Part shown: positions 41,931 through 50,714 of the stretch, piece by piece | How the letters are laid out: each line of letters starts with the position of its first letter | How positions within the stretch are numbered: position 1 is the first letter of the stretch | Assembly (NCBI GenBank): GCA_029776155.1 | Contig: JAKOTU010000022.1 | Location: 1-60,377 of the forward strand | Reading direction: 5' to 3' | DNA length: 60,377 nt | Origin: Bacillota bacterium | GTDB lineage: Bacteria; Bacillota; Limnochordia; Darwinibacteriales; Darwinibacteriaceae | The notes under the pieces: generated by a model | Database searches by the model: none | What the model was told of the DNA's origin: nothing | Seen by the model: the letters and a program-made list of their open reading frames with translations, nothing else | Position numbers and translations under genes: made by a program

Positions 41931-42380
41931 ATGGTTCCCGCCCTGTCCTTCCTGACAAAAGTGCTGACTGGGCTGGTGGCTGCAGCCGGCCTAGATCAGC
42001 TCACCAAACATGGCTTTATGCCCCAAGCCAACTACATTAAAGCCGCGGTCAAGGCCTTGGAAAAGGACGACCTGGATGAGGCGGTGCGCAACTACAAGCT
42101 GTCCGTGAAAAAGTGGCGCCCAACCCAGCGCAGCGAGGTGGCCAAGGAGATCATCTCCAGCGCCATCTCCCTGCGCATAGGCAAACTGCAGGGGCGCCTG
42201 GCGGAACTGGAGGCTGTGCTGCACCCTCCCTGGTATTCCCTCCAATACTGGCGCAATCTCCTGCCCAAAAACCGCCCCAAGTTGGAGGAGCTCAAGCGGG
42301 AGCAGGAAGGCTTCCAGGAAGCGGTGCGGGTGCTGGAGAACATGCGGGCCAAACTGCTTGAAGACGAAAAGACCCCCTAG
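41931..42380 (+). CDS. Small helical protein, unrecognised
   Basis: A 149-residue, mostly helical protein with ATG at 41931, one base after the previous stop. Residues 35-62 (KAAVKALEKDDLDEAVRNYK) look like a single TPR-type helix pair, and residues 80-145 are strongly charged with coiled-coil character (KLEELKREQEGFQEAVRVLE). An N-terminal hydrophobic stretch (ALSFLTKVLTGLVAAAGL) is present. Last of a three-gene plus-strand unit that ends at a terminator shared with the kinase gene on the other strand. Function unknown. Confidence 0.7.
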   Translation: MVPALSFLTKVLTGLVAAAGLDQLTKHGFMPQANYIKAAVKALEKDDLDEAVRNYKLSVKKWRPTQRSEVAKEIISSAISLRIGKLQGRLAELEAVLHPPWYSLQYWRNLLPKNRPKLEELKREQEGFQEAVRVLENMRAKLLEDEKTP

Positions 42381-42392
42381 CCCGGGGGTCTT
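42367..42392. terminator. Bidirectional terminator between the small-gene unit and the BadF kinase gene
   Basis: AAAAGACCCCC and GGGGGTCTT form a 9-bp stem around TAGCCC; A-rich and T-rich ends allow action in both directions. It overlaps the last codons and stop of the plus-strand gene (42380) and abuts the stop of the minus-strand kinase (42391), so the convergent genes share a very compact end. Confidence 0.82.
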
Positions 42393-43392
42393 AAGCAACT
42401 ATTTCAGGCTGGGCCAGCGCCCCTTTTGCCTCCTGCTCTTGCAGCCTAGCCACCAGATCCGTTGGGTAATCTCGCCCGGGGTTCCCCAGGAGCCAAGCAT
42501 ACAGGGCCGCCCCCACAACGGGGCTGAGGATGGGCTGCTTCAGCACTACCCTGCTTCCCTGGAGATAAGCGCGCAGGGGGGTGAGGATTAAATCCCCCGC
42601 CTTGAACACACCCCCCGAATAGGATACGGGGACCTCGACACCGGGGGGAAAGCTCAGCTGTTTGAGCAGCGACTGCACAATCAGGCTGCACTCGTAGGCG
42701 GCCTGCCGGTACGCTTCTTGGGCCTGGGGATCGCCCCTGCGGGCGGCCTCAAAGAGGATCAGGGCAAGTTGGGCCACCTGATCCCGCTCCAGCTTCAGCT
42801 CGTTGTGGACGAAGGGAATCAGATCAAAGTCCCGCTTAAGCTGCAGACGGGTTTTCATAAGCTCGTAGAGGACGGTCCTTTCCAGCCGCCAATCGCTCTG
42901 CTTGGCAAAGAGCTCGATGGCTTTCTTGCCCAGCCAGAAGGCTGAACCCTCATCGCCGCAGAAACAGCCCCAGCCGCTAGAACGGGCCCCCAGCCCGTTG
43001 GGGTCCTTGCCGTACCCGATCGCGCCTGTGCCGCACACTAAATTGATCCCAGGACGGCAGGCCAGGGAACCGGCCCAACCTGCTTCCACATCGTTGCCGC
43101 ACTGGAAGCGGCTGTCCAGGAAGCTGCCGATCTTCTCTTCGATCTCCCTGGCGGCCTCGGCGTTTTCCCCAAATCCCGGCACGCCCAAAAAGGCACAGCG
43201 AATATCCTCAAGACCCACTCCCGCCCTTTGGCAGGCCCGTTCAATGGCCCTGCGCATCAGGGCCACCGCCCGATCGAGCCCGATCTGCATGTAATGGGTG
43301 GTTTCGGTGCGCACATGGGCAGCAATTCTCCCCGTCTCATCGAGCAAGATGTAATCTGTCTTGGTGCCTCCACCATCCATGCCTAAATACAA
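42391..43392 (-). CDS. BadF/BadG-family amino-sugar kinase (GlcNAc/MurNAc kinase-like)
   Basis: A 333-residue ASKHA-fold kinase. Phosphate-binding motif 1 is YLGMDGGGTKTDYILLDE (residues 2-19), with the adenosine and phosphate-2 regions in NLVCGTGAIGYGKD (about 113-126) and SGWGCFCGDEGSAFWLGKKA (about 134-153). The family includes human GlcNAc kinase and clostridial MurK, which phosphorylates both MurNAc and GlcNAc. The start is TTG at 43392 with AAGGAGG 10 bases upstream. It is the last gene of the importer operon 49508-42391. It may supply GlcNAc-6-P, GalNAc-6-P or MurNAc-6-P to the NagA/NagB and AgaS enzymes of this window. Confidence 0.88.
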   Translation of the reverse strand: MYLGMDGGGTKTDYILLDETGRIAAHVRTETTHYMQIGLDRAVALMRRAIERACQRAGVGLEDIRCAFLGVPGFGENAEAAREIEEKIGSFLDSRFQCGNDVEAGWAGSLACRPGINLVCGTGAIGYGKDPNGLGARSSGWGCFCGDEGSAFWLGKKAIELFAKQSDWRLERTVLYELMKTRLQLKRDFDLIPFVHNELKLERDQVAQLALILFEAARRGDPQAQEAYRQAAYECSLIVQSLLKQLSFPPGVEVPVSYSGGVFKAGDLILTPLRAYLQGSRVVLKQPILSPVVGAALYAWLLGNPGRDYPTDLVARLQEQEAKGALAQPEIVA

Positions 43393-43407
43393 CGTTTGGC
43401 AGCCTCC

Positions 43408-46311
43408 TTAACGAATGCCCAGCCAATCAAGTTTGACCAGCCTGTGGGCGGCCTTTACCAAGTATTGATAGTTCTCCTTATCTGCCGCGGTGATGTCCTC
43501 AGCAACTGCCCTCCGGTAGTACTCCACTGCCCTGGAGAAGTTGCCCCGCTTTTCCTGAAGCAGCCCCATGTAGAAGTACAGCTCTGCAAACTTCTCTTCA
43601 TAGCGTTTTTCCATGTGCAGACACTTCTCCAAGGCCCACTCCGCGCGGTCGTAGTCTTTGGCCGCAAGGGCCTGCCGGGCCATCCCCTTATAGGTATCCT
43701 TATACAGCCTATGGTAACTGAGCAGCCCCTCGGGGGCGTTTTCCCAGATGAGGAACTCTGTTCTCTCCAGAATGGGCGCAGCTTTGTCATGTTCTCCCAG
43801 GTAGTTGAGGAGGTCAATGAGCACCCCGGCCTCCTGCTCCTTCAGCTCTGCCCTTTCCTGCAGCACCTGAACGAGGGTGCGGCATGCTGCCCTGTCACCA
43901 AGCTTCCGATAACAGGTGGCCAAAATGGCATACAGATCAGCATTGGGCGGCTCTTTGCTTAAGCCCCGTTTAGCGATGGCGCTTGCCTTTGTGTAGTCCT
44001 GTTCATGTTTCTGGTAGTAGAAAGCGAGATTCCTGTACACCACCGAGTAGGGGTAATCCTGCTCCACCAAGCCCTCCCACAAGCCCTTAGCCTCTTGGTA
44101 ATTCTGGGCCTTAAAGGCGAGCAGCCCGTAGAGGTACTGGGCTTTAGGGGAAACATCCAGGATCGTCTGGAGGATCTTGCGATCCAGCCCGTGGTTGGGG
44201 AAGACGTAGTCCAAGGAGATGGCCTCCACCGCCTGTTTGAGCCCATCCTTCCTGGAGGTGCCGGAGAGCAGGGCCGTATAGTAATGGACATAACATTTGA
44301 GGAGTGGATCCGCCCCCTCCTGGACGGCATAGGCGCGCAAAAGCTCGGCACAGGCAGGCCAATCCCCTGCTTCATCCAGGAATTCCAGCACCTCGTACAC
44401 GTTCTGCGGCTGGCCAAAGATTAAATCCCGTGCCCCAGGGGTTTCCTTCAACTGATCCTGAAGATACAGGGCCACATAGTCCACGGGATGCTCCTGAAGG
44501 TATGCTTCGAGTACTTCTGCGGCCCGCTCCTTGTCTTCCAGTTTCAGCAGGGCGTAGGCCAGAAGCAGCCTGCTCTTGTAATGGAACTTCTGCACTTCTT
44601 GGTTGTACTCCAGCTTGGGTACGGCCTTTTCATAGGCACCGCTGTGGATGTGGGCTAGGGCCATGAAATACGAAGCCGCGGCAAACAGCTTGGAAGAGTT
44701 GGGTACCCGGAAGAAGGCCTTGAGGGCTCGCTCCTGCTGAGAAGTACGCCACAGAGCCAAGCCAAAATAATACTGCAGCTCTGCATGTTGGGGATTGCTG
44801 AGGGCAAGCTCGGCGAGGGTTTCCACCGCTTTTTCGGCCAAACCCTTCTTAAGGTAGCAGCGCCCCACTTGCAGCGCGGCCTCCACGCAGTCGGGGTTGC
44901 TGGCCCTGAGCTTTTCGGCGAGCTCGATGGCTTGGTTGTAAAACCTAGACTTCTCAGCGCGCAGCGCCTGTTCAGTGGGGGCAGGGGGCCGATCGGCGGG
45001 TATGTACTCCTCACGGTCAATCATCACTAAGGCCTCGTCATGATCCAGTACCGTCTCCCGGAGCAAGACCTGCTTACCGTGGACAAAGACCACTTCCAGA
45101 TCCCCATCCAGCCACTGCAGGTCCAACTCGATGCTCACTTGGCGGCTGGTTAGGGGATCTAGGTCCAATTCCTGCCTGAAAACTTCCTCCCCACCGCTTC
45201 TGAGCATCATGGTAGTCCCTGGGAACTGGCCCGTGGCTGTTACGCTGAACTGGAGGCGGCCTTCTTTCAGCTGGTAAGAACAGATGAGATCTCTGCTGGC
45301 GGCGCCCAAGGGCCCGTTATCCAGGGAGTAGAGCCAATACTCCCGGAAGAGCAGTGTGTTGTGGGGTTCTAAGAAGTTAAACTGATTTTGGGTCTCCACC
45401 GCCCCTGCCTGCAGTTCCACATAGCAATCGTCGTTATCCGTGAGCCGCTTGCACCATAGGCGGCCTGCGGAGGCACTACCCCAGGACCAGATCTTTTTGC
45501 CGGGCACCTGGCGGTAATCGGCCAGATGTACGATCCCGCTGTTGGTGGCGGGATCAAAAAGACCCATGTAATCCTTCAGCACCTCACTGGTAAAGGGCAG
45601 CGCGAACTGTTTGATGGTGTCGTTGTAGCGGTAATCCTGGCCCCCTGGACCCAGGGGCCAGAGGTGGCGGATCAGATCTGTTTCTTCAATGTACCACAAG
45701 GTGGGATAGCGCCAGACCAGCCCTGGCGTTTCCAGTTCCGAACTGGTGCTCCAGACGTAATAGGAATCGTGGTAGGCATTGGGGTTGTACAGCCGGACTA
45801 TCTGCTCAATGTAGGCTCTACCCGGATACAAGCGCAGCTCCACGGAAAAGCGCAGCCAGGAGATGCGGTCCACTTCGCTGATGATGATGGCAGCTGACCC
45901 ATCCCCATACTGCTGCATCACCGTATCGGTGTAATCCACAGCCGAGGGACGATGTCCCCGATTGGGGTAGTTGAACTCCACCCCGCCAGAAGTCCAGGCG
46001 CCCGTGGTACCCACCATCTGCGGTTTGATGACGGGATTGCGGTAGAAAATATCCCGCCCACAGCGCTTGTCATAGCAGGCATAGAGCTTTCCGCCTAGAT
46101 CTGGCAGCACAGTCAGTTTGAAATACTCGTTTTCCAGGCAGTACACGTTGTACAGTACATCCCGCGCTTCCTTGGCCACCCTGTTTTTCAGGGGATAAGG
46201 GTAGAAGTTCGGCATGCCCAGATACTCCACAAAGAACGGGTTGGGATCGGGCTCCTCAAGCAGATAGGTCTTGATGGGCAGCTTGTCTGCATAAACCTTC
46301 ACTTCACTCAC
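43408..46311 (-). CDS. Large DUF5107 plus TPR-repeat protein
   Basis: A 967-residue protein without signal peptide. Residues about 1-400 follow DUF5107, a galactose-mutarotase-like beta-sandwich (YFKLTVLPDLGGKLYACYDK, SGGVEFNYPNRGHRPSAVDY, HLADYRQVPGKKIWSWGSAS). From about residue 455 to the end come many TPR-like helical repeats (for example AALQVGRCYLKKGLAEKAVE; LYFYMGLLQEKRGNFSRAVE). GTG at 46311 follows GGAGG at 8 bases. It lies between the permeases and the amino-sugar kinase of the operon, and may be a cytoplasmic glycan-binding or glycan-processing scaffold. Its reaction is unknown. Confidence 0.85.
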   Translation of the reverse strand: MSEVKVYADKLPIKTYLLEEPDPNPFFVEYLGMPNFYPYPLKNRVAKEARDVLYNVYCLENEYFKLTVLPDLGGKLYACYDKRCGRDIFYRNPVIKPQMVGTTGAWTSGGVEFNYPNRGHRPSAVDYTDTVMQQYGDGSAAIIISEVDRISWLRFSVELRLYPGRAYIEQIVRLYNPNAYHDSYYVWSTSSELETPGLVWRYPTLWYIEETDLIRHLWPLGPGGQDYRYNDTIKQFALPFTSEVLKDYMGLFDPATNSGIVHLADYRQVPGKKIWSWGSASAGRLWCKRLTDNDDCYVELQAGAVETQNQFNFLEPHNTLLFREYWLYSLDNGPLGAASRDLICSYQLKEGRLQFSVTATGQFPGTTMMLRSGGEEVFRQELDLDPLTSRQVSIELDLQWLDGDLEVVFVHGKQVLLRETVLDHDEALVMIDREEYIPADRPPAPTEQALRAEKSRFYNQAIELAEKLRASNPDCVEAALQVGRCYLKKGLAEKAVETLAELALSNPQHAELQYYFGLALWRTSQQERALKAFFRVPNSSKLFAAASYFMALAHIHSGAYEKAVPKLEYNQEVQKFHYKSRLLLAYALLKLEDKERAAEVLEAYLQEHPVDYVALYLQDQLKETPGARDLIFGQPQNVYEVLEFLDEAGDWPACAELLRAYAVQEGADPLLKCYVHYYTALLSGTSRKDGLKQAVEAISLDYVFPNHGLDRKILQTILDVSPKAQYLYGLLAFKAQNYQEAKGLWEGLVEQDYPYSVVYRNLAFYYQKHEQDYTKASAIAKRGLSKEPPNADLYAILATCYRKLGDRAACRTLVQVLQERAELKEQEAGVLIDLLNYLGEHDKAAPILERTEFLIWENAPEGLLSYHRLYKDTYKGMARQALAAKDYDRAEWALEKCLHMEKRYEEKFAELYFYMGLLQEKRGNFSRAVEYYRRAVAEDITAADKENYQYLVKAAHRLVKLDWLGIR

Positions 46312-46363
46312 CAGGCAGGCCTCCTCCTTAAGAACTTAACCAGGCAAGTGCCGCACCTCTACC

Positions 46364-47206
46364 TCAACTCTTGCCGATCCCGGCAGTAATCCCGGAAATG
46401 AAGTGGCGGGCCACCAGGATGTAGAAGATGGTGGAGGGAACCACAACCAAGATCACACCGGCAAACAGCCCGGCCCAGTCACCGGTGTAGGTCAAGCGGG
46501 TGATCAGGGAATAGAGTCCCAAAGAAAGGGTTTTCTTTTCCTCGAGGCTGAGGAATACCAAGGCCAGCTCAAACTCTTTCCAAGTCATGATGAACACATA
46601 GATGCTCGAAGAGATAATCCCCGGCCGAGCCATGGGCAGCATAATCTTGAGGAAGGCTTGGCCCGCGGAGGCACCGTCAATTAAGGCTGCCTCTTCCAAA
46701 GTCGAGGGTATGCTGCGGAAAAAACCGATCAACAGGTAGATGGCAAAGGGCACGGAGGTAATGGCGTAGAGCCAGATAATGCCCGTGTAAGTGTCCACCA
46801 GGGCAATCTCCTTCATGATCAGATAGAGGGGTATGTAAATGGTCTGCACAGGGATGGCAATACCGGCGATAAAGCACAACAGCACAAAGGGGGAAAAGGG
46901 AAACTTCAGCCGCGCCAAAACGTAAGCCACGGGTGTGGAGAGGATCTGCACAAGGAGGGTAGCCACGGTGACCACAAACAAGCTGTTAGCCATGTACCTA
47001 GCCAGCCCGAAATCCCTTAAGACCCGCACATAGTTATCCAAGGTCCACTTGCTGGGCAGTTTCCACATGCCCTGGAAGATCTCCCGGGTGGACTTAAAGG
47101 AAGAGACAAAAAGCCACGCGCTGATGAACACGGTGAAAACGATCCACAGCAGGAGAAAGATACTCACAAGGTATCTGGGCCATTCTGAGAGACGCAGTCG
47201 ACGCAC
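46364..47206 (-). CDS. CUT1 sugar ABC transporter permease (MalG type)
   Basis: A 280-residue permease with six membrane segments and the EAA loop TLEEAALIDGASAGQAFLKI near residues 175-195. GTG at 47206 lies behind GGGGGG. It starts 12 bases after the MalF-type permease. No ATPase gene in the operon. Confidence 0.92.
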   Translation of the reverse strand: MRRLRLSEWPRYLVSIFLLLWIVFTVFISAWLFVSSFKSTREIFQGMWKLPSKWTLDNYVRVLRDFGLARYMANSLFVVTVATLLVQILSTPVAYVLARLKFPFSPFVLLCFIAGIAIPVQTIYIPLYLIMKEIALVDTYTGIIWLYAITSVPFAIYLLIGFFRSIPSTLEEAALIDGASAGQAFLKIMLPMARPGIISSSIYVFIMTWKEFELALVFLSLEEKKTLSLGLYSLITRLTYTGDWAGLFAGVILVVVPSTIFYILVARHFISGITAGIGKS

Positions 47207-47218
47207 CGTTTTCCCCCC

Positions 47219-48148
47219 CTAAAACTCCAGTGTCTCCGTGGTCCGGAACAAGCGCTGGGCAATGTAGGTCAACAGCACAACCAGCAGCAGCAGAATAATG
47301 CCCATCCCACTGGCATAGCCCAAGCGGTACAGGGGAGTCCGTTTGCCAAACCCCGTTAAGTAGAGCTGCACCGCAATGTTCCTGATGTTCACCGGTGGGT
47401 CGCTGGCTGCGCCGCCGATGAAGGCGAAGATATAGCCGAAGATCTTGAAGGAAAAGATGATCCACATCACCACGGAAGTGCTGATGATGTCCCGAACCAA
47501 GGGAACAGTGATCGTGGTGAACATTTTCCAGGTACTAGCCCCATCGAGCTGGGCCGATTCATACAGACTGGGGGGGATCCTGTCGGCGGCTGCCAAGAAC
47601 ATCACCAAAAAGAAGCCCACATGAATCCACACCAACAGCGACATCATAGAGGCGAAGATAAACTCCTCAGACAGCCACGGCCGCTTAATCGCGCCCAACC
47701 CCAAAGCATCGATGATGTTGTTCACCGCACCCCAGCGGGGATTGAGCAGAAAGGTCCACCCGATCCCCAAGGCCACCGGAGAAATGGTGTTGGGGACAAA
47801 CAAAAGCATTTGGATGAAGTCTTTCAGCCGCTTCGATTTGAAGTTGGAGATGCGGTAGGTAAAGAGCAGAGTGATGGCGAAAATCAGCACCCCGCCGTAG
47901 ATGACGTACTTCAAGGAGTTGATGATGGTTGTTCTAAAGATCTCGTCCTTAAACAGGAGCGAAGAGTAGTTGCTCAACCCCACGAAGTCCATATCCGCGG
48001 TGAAACCCGCCCAGTCAAACAGGCTGTAGAACAAGGACATGCCGATGGGTACGATCATAAAGGCCACGTAAAAAGCAAAAACAGGCACGGTAGTTACAAG
48101 AATGAAGTTCTTGTACCTGTTTTTATACATCTCACTCCTGGGGTCCAT
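47219..48148 (-). CDS. CUT1 sugar ABC transporter permease (MalF type)
   Basis: A 309-residue permease; the EAA loop reads SLYESAQLDGASTWKMFTTI (near residues 195-215), with Ser for the second Ala. ATG at 48148 follows GGAGGAG. A perfect 11-bp inverted repeat at 48181-48203 separates it from the binding-protein gene. Confidence 0.92.
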   Translation of the reverse strand: MDPRSEMYKNRYKNFILVTTVPVFAFYVAFMIVPIGMSLFYSLFDWAGFTADMDFVGLSNYSSLLFKDEIFRTTIINSLKYVIYGGVLIFAITLLFTYRISNFKSKRLKDFIQMLLFVPNTISPVALGIGWTFLLNPRWGAVNNIIDALGLGAIKRPWLSEEFIFASMMSLLVWIHVGFFLVMFLAAADRIPPSLYESAQLDGASTWKMFTTITVPLVRDIISTSVVMWIIFSFKIFGYIFAFIGGAASDPPVNIRNIAVQLYLTGFGKRTPLYRLGYASGMGIILLLLVVLLTYIAQRLFRTTETLEF

Positions 48149-48180
48149 TACTTCTCCTCCCTCACAGCTCGTTGAGAAGG

Positions 48181-48203
48181 TGGTGCCGGCCAGGCCGGCA
48201 CCA
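48181..48203 (-). other. Perfect 11-bp intercistronic hairpin after the binding-protein gene
   Basis: TGGTGCCGGCC and GGCCGGCACCA are separated by one base, 12 bases after the binding-protein stop (48216) and 32 bases before the permease start. No T-tract follows on the minus strand. Equivalent in position to the other five hairpins. Confidence 0.8.
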
Positions 48204-48215
48204 CGGGAGCCTTCC

Positions 48216-49508
48216 CTACTGGCGAGCCCAGAATTCTTTGGTCATGGTGCTCAGCTTCTCAGCATACTCGGCACCAGTAATATCTCCTAAGAGGATTTCT
48301 GCGTTCAAGGGCAGGAACACTTCCAGGTACCAGCCTGGGTAATCGGCATGGACGCCATCATAGTCGGTGTGGGTGGATTGGGCCCTCTCAATGGCCGCCT
48401 GCAGATCAGCCAGTTCGGCAGGGGCAGGAATGCCATCGCGGGGCGTCATATTCAGGGTCTCCTCAACCCACGCCCGGCAGTACTCCTCTTTGAGGAAGAA
48501 GGCCACGAACTCTTTCGCCAAATCGGCATTCTTGGCGCCGGCCAACACGTTAAAGCCATAGGGGTCAATCCTCACGCTGGTGGGATCGCCCTGGCCGCCT
48601 TCAATGGCCGGGAAGATGAAGCAGCCGTAGTTGAAATCAGGACCAGCCAGCGGCCTGGTTTCCACGGGGATCCAAGAACCGCAGAAGAACATCCCGGCCA
48701 GGCCCATGACCCAGTCCGTCTGAGGTGCGGGATAGACGCTGCCTTCATAGCCCTGCATCAAGAGGTTCCGGCCTTTCCGGCTCATCTGATAGAGGATATC
48801 GCCAACGGTCACCCAGGCCGGATCCTTAAAGAGTTCACCTGTGGGATCCCCAGCCGCAGCATTGAGGGCCCCTGCCCCCAGTACCCGCACGGCCACTTCG
48901 GTTGGGAAGTAGCTGCGGTAAACCTCTGTGAGCAACCCGAAGGCGATGGGGTCGATACCGTTAGCCTTAAGTACATCGCAAACCTCCAAAAACTCAGTCC
49001 ACGTTGCGGGAGGTTTGATGCCCAGGTCATTCCACAGATCCTTGTCGTACCAGAAGCCCGCGGAGATGAGGTTATAGGGAATGACATACAAGTTGCCATC
49101 TTCTTTAAAGAAGCCCTCATAGGATTGGGGTTTGAGGACCTCGCGTACCGTCTTGTCTTCGCCAGGCACCACCATGTCCAAAACATCGTTCATGGCCCCG
49201 GCGATGTTGTTCACCACCAAGGCACCGTACAGTTCGGCGGCATTTTGGTCTACCAAGTCGATGTTTTCACCCGCCAGCAGCCGCGGACGCACAGTGGACA
49301 GTACTTCGCGGCCAGCCCAGCGCACATCTACCTTCACGCCGTACTGGGCTTCAAAATCCTTAATAGCCCGGGCCAGTACCTGCTGCTGCGGTTCGCCCTC
49401 GTTCCACATGGACCAGAAGGTGAAGGAGCGCTGCTGGGCCAAGAGGGAGCTGCTCAGCAGCATAACCAAACACAATACGGTCACAGCACCAATAACGAGC
49501 CTTCTCAC
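48216..49508 (-). CDS. CUT1 sugar ABC transporter substrate-binding protein
   Basis: A 430-residue exported receptor. GTG at 49508 follows AAGGAGGG; the signal peptide (RRLVIGAVTVLCLVMLLSSS) is cut near LLA/QQR. The mature part (FTFWSMWNEGEPQQQVLARA, LLAGENIDLVDQNAAELYGA, WNDLGIKPPATWTEFLEVCD) is typical of family 1. It opens the operon with two permeases, the DUF5107/TPR protein and the amino-sugar kinase, just downstream of the GalNAc-type block, so a GalNAc-containing sugar is a reasonable guess. Confidence 0.92.
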   Translation of the reverse strand: MRRLVIGAVTVLCLVMLLSSSLLAQQRSFTFWSMWNEGEPQQQVLARAIKDFEAQYGVKVDVRWAGREVLSTVRPRLLAGENIDLVDQNAAELYGALVVNNIAGAMNDVLDMVVPGEDKTVREVLKPQSYEGFFKEDGNLYVIPYNLISAGFWYDKDLWNDLGIKPPATWTEFLEVCDVLKANGIDPIAFGLLTEVYRSYFPTEVAVRVLGAGALNAAAGDPTGELFKDPAWVTVGDILYQMSRKGRNLLMQGYEGSVYPAPQTDWVMGLAGMFFCGSWIPVETRPLAGPDFNYGCFIFPAIEGGQGDPTSVRIDPYGFNVLAGAKNADLAKEFVAFFLKEEYCRAWVEETLNMTPRDGIPAPAELADLQAAIERAQSTHTDYDGVHADYPGWYLEVFLPLNAEILLGDITGAEYAEKLSTMTKEFWARQ

Positions 49509-49848
49509 TTCAGGGAACCCTCCTTGTACACTATTCTGGATGCAATGCCGTAAAGCCTAAGAACCAAAACCGGAATGCTCTGCCAATCAGCGCTGGTGTA
49601 CTCCGCCTGTCTAGACCCCTTTTCACCCCCCCTTTTACCAACCTAAACCTGGGAGTTTTTCTGAACGGGTAGTTCGGACAATATGAGAGGATCGTGGTGA
49701 AATGATGGCTGCAGCTGTTTTGAACTAAGTATGGCTAGATGTCATAACATCATGATAACCATATTCTTCAACATAACTCCATAATTCCCTGCTTTTCTTC
49801 TTGTTAATTTGAACAATAACTTTAAATATGCGCAGGATTTTTCTCCCC
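49509..49848 (-). promoter_or_regulatory. Upstream region of the DUF5107/CUT1 operon with candidate GntR box
   Basis: A 340-base gap without a gene. On the minus strand TTATCATGATGT (49747-49758) matches ten of twelve positions of the palindrome TTGTCATGACAA found next to the GntR gene, allowing purine-purine and pyrimidine-pyrimidine swaps. Around it a weak promoter can be read (TTGAAG, 18 bases, TTATGA). A further inverted repeat TTGTT-N6-AACAA lies at 49801-49816, just after the aldolase stop. The stretch 49520-49700 shows nothing I recognise. Confidence 0.4.
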
Positions 49849-50700
49849 TCAGCGCGCCTTGTCCACACTCCCTAAGAGGCCAAGGCGCTCCCGCACCAAG
49901 TTCTTCATCTGTTCACGGGCGAAGGCAAAGACTTTACGCGGTTCGTGTTCTTCAGGAAGCTCCGTTAGAAAGCCCCGCAGAGAGGCGGTGTAGGCAGCCT
50001 TGAGGTCTGTACCGATGTTCACTTTGGCTATACCCTCAGCAATCAGCTGCTTAAGTACCACAGTGCTTAAGCCCGAAGAGCCGTGCAGAGCCAAAGGCAC
50101 CTTGACCTGAGCCCGAAGGGCCCGCACCCGCTCCAAATTGATGCGGGGCGGCCGTGTGTAAAACCCATGGGCCGTACCCACCGCGGGGGCAAATACATCA
50201 ATGCCCGTTGCTTCCACAAAGCGCTGGGCCTCCTGGGGATCAGTGAGATTGCTCTCCTGATCCGCGACGGCCAGCTCATCTTCTTTGCCGCCGATTACCC
50301 CCAGCTCCCCTTCTACCGAGACACCAAAGCGGGCCGCGGCCTTGACCACCTGCCTGGTCTGGGCAATGTTCTCTTCTAAAGGGAGGTGGGAGCCGTCAAA
50401 CATTACTGCAGTGAAGCCGTGGTGCATGCACGCTAGGGCCAGTTCCACGCTGCGTCCGTGATCGAGCTGCACCGCCACAGGTATCCGCACTTCTTCCGCA
50501 GCTGTGCGGCAGATGCGGGCAGCAAAGGAAAGGCCCGCATACTCCAGGGCGCTTTGGCTCACCATGAGGATTACTGGGGAATTCAGCTCCTCCGCTGCTT
50601 CCACCACGGCCCGGGCATCATCCAAGTTATGTACGTTAAAGGCCGCCACAGCCCAGCCAGGGGTAACCATGTGCAGAATCTCTTTTACCGTTGCTAACAT
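49849..50700 (-). CDS. kbaY: Class II tagatose/fructose-bisphosphate aldolase, catalytic subunit
   Basis: A 283-residue zinc aldolase of the KbaY/GatY type. Zinc histidines are in VAVQLDHGRS (about residue 80), PAVGTAHGFY (about 177) and LALHGSSGLS (about 205); the FDGSHLPLEENI segment is characteristic. It cleaves tagatose 1,6-bisphosphate to glyceraldehyde 3-phosphate and DHAP. ATG at 50700 is preferred to the GTG three codons upstream. It follows the KbaZ-type gene by 14 bases, and the pair forms the two-subunit aldolase of GalNAc/galactosamine breakdown. Confidence 0.9.
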   Translation of the reverse strand: MLATVKEILHMVTPGWAVAAFNVHNLDDARAVVEAAEELNSPVILMVSQSALEYAGLSFAARICRTAAEEVRIPVAVQLDHGRSVELALACMHHGFTAVMFDGSHLPLEENIAQTRQVVKAAARFGVSVEGELGVIGGKEDELAVADQESNLTDPQEAQRFVEATGIDVFAPAVGTAHGFYTRPPRINLERVRALRAQVKVPLALHGSSGLSTVVLKQLIAEGIAKVNIGTDLKAAYTASLRGFLTELPEEHEPRKVFAFAREQMKNLVRERLGLLGSVDKAR

Positions 50701-50714
50701 CAGCTGCACCGCCT

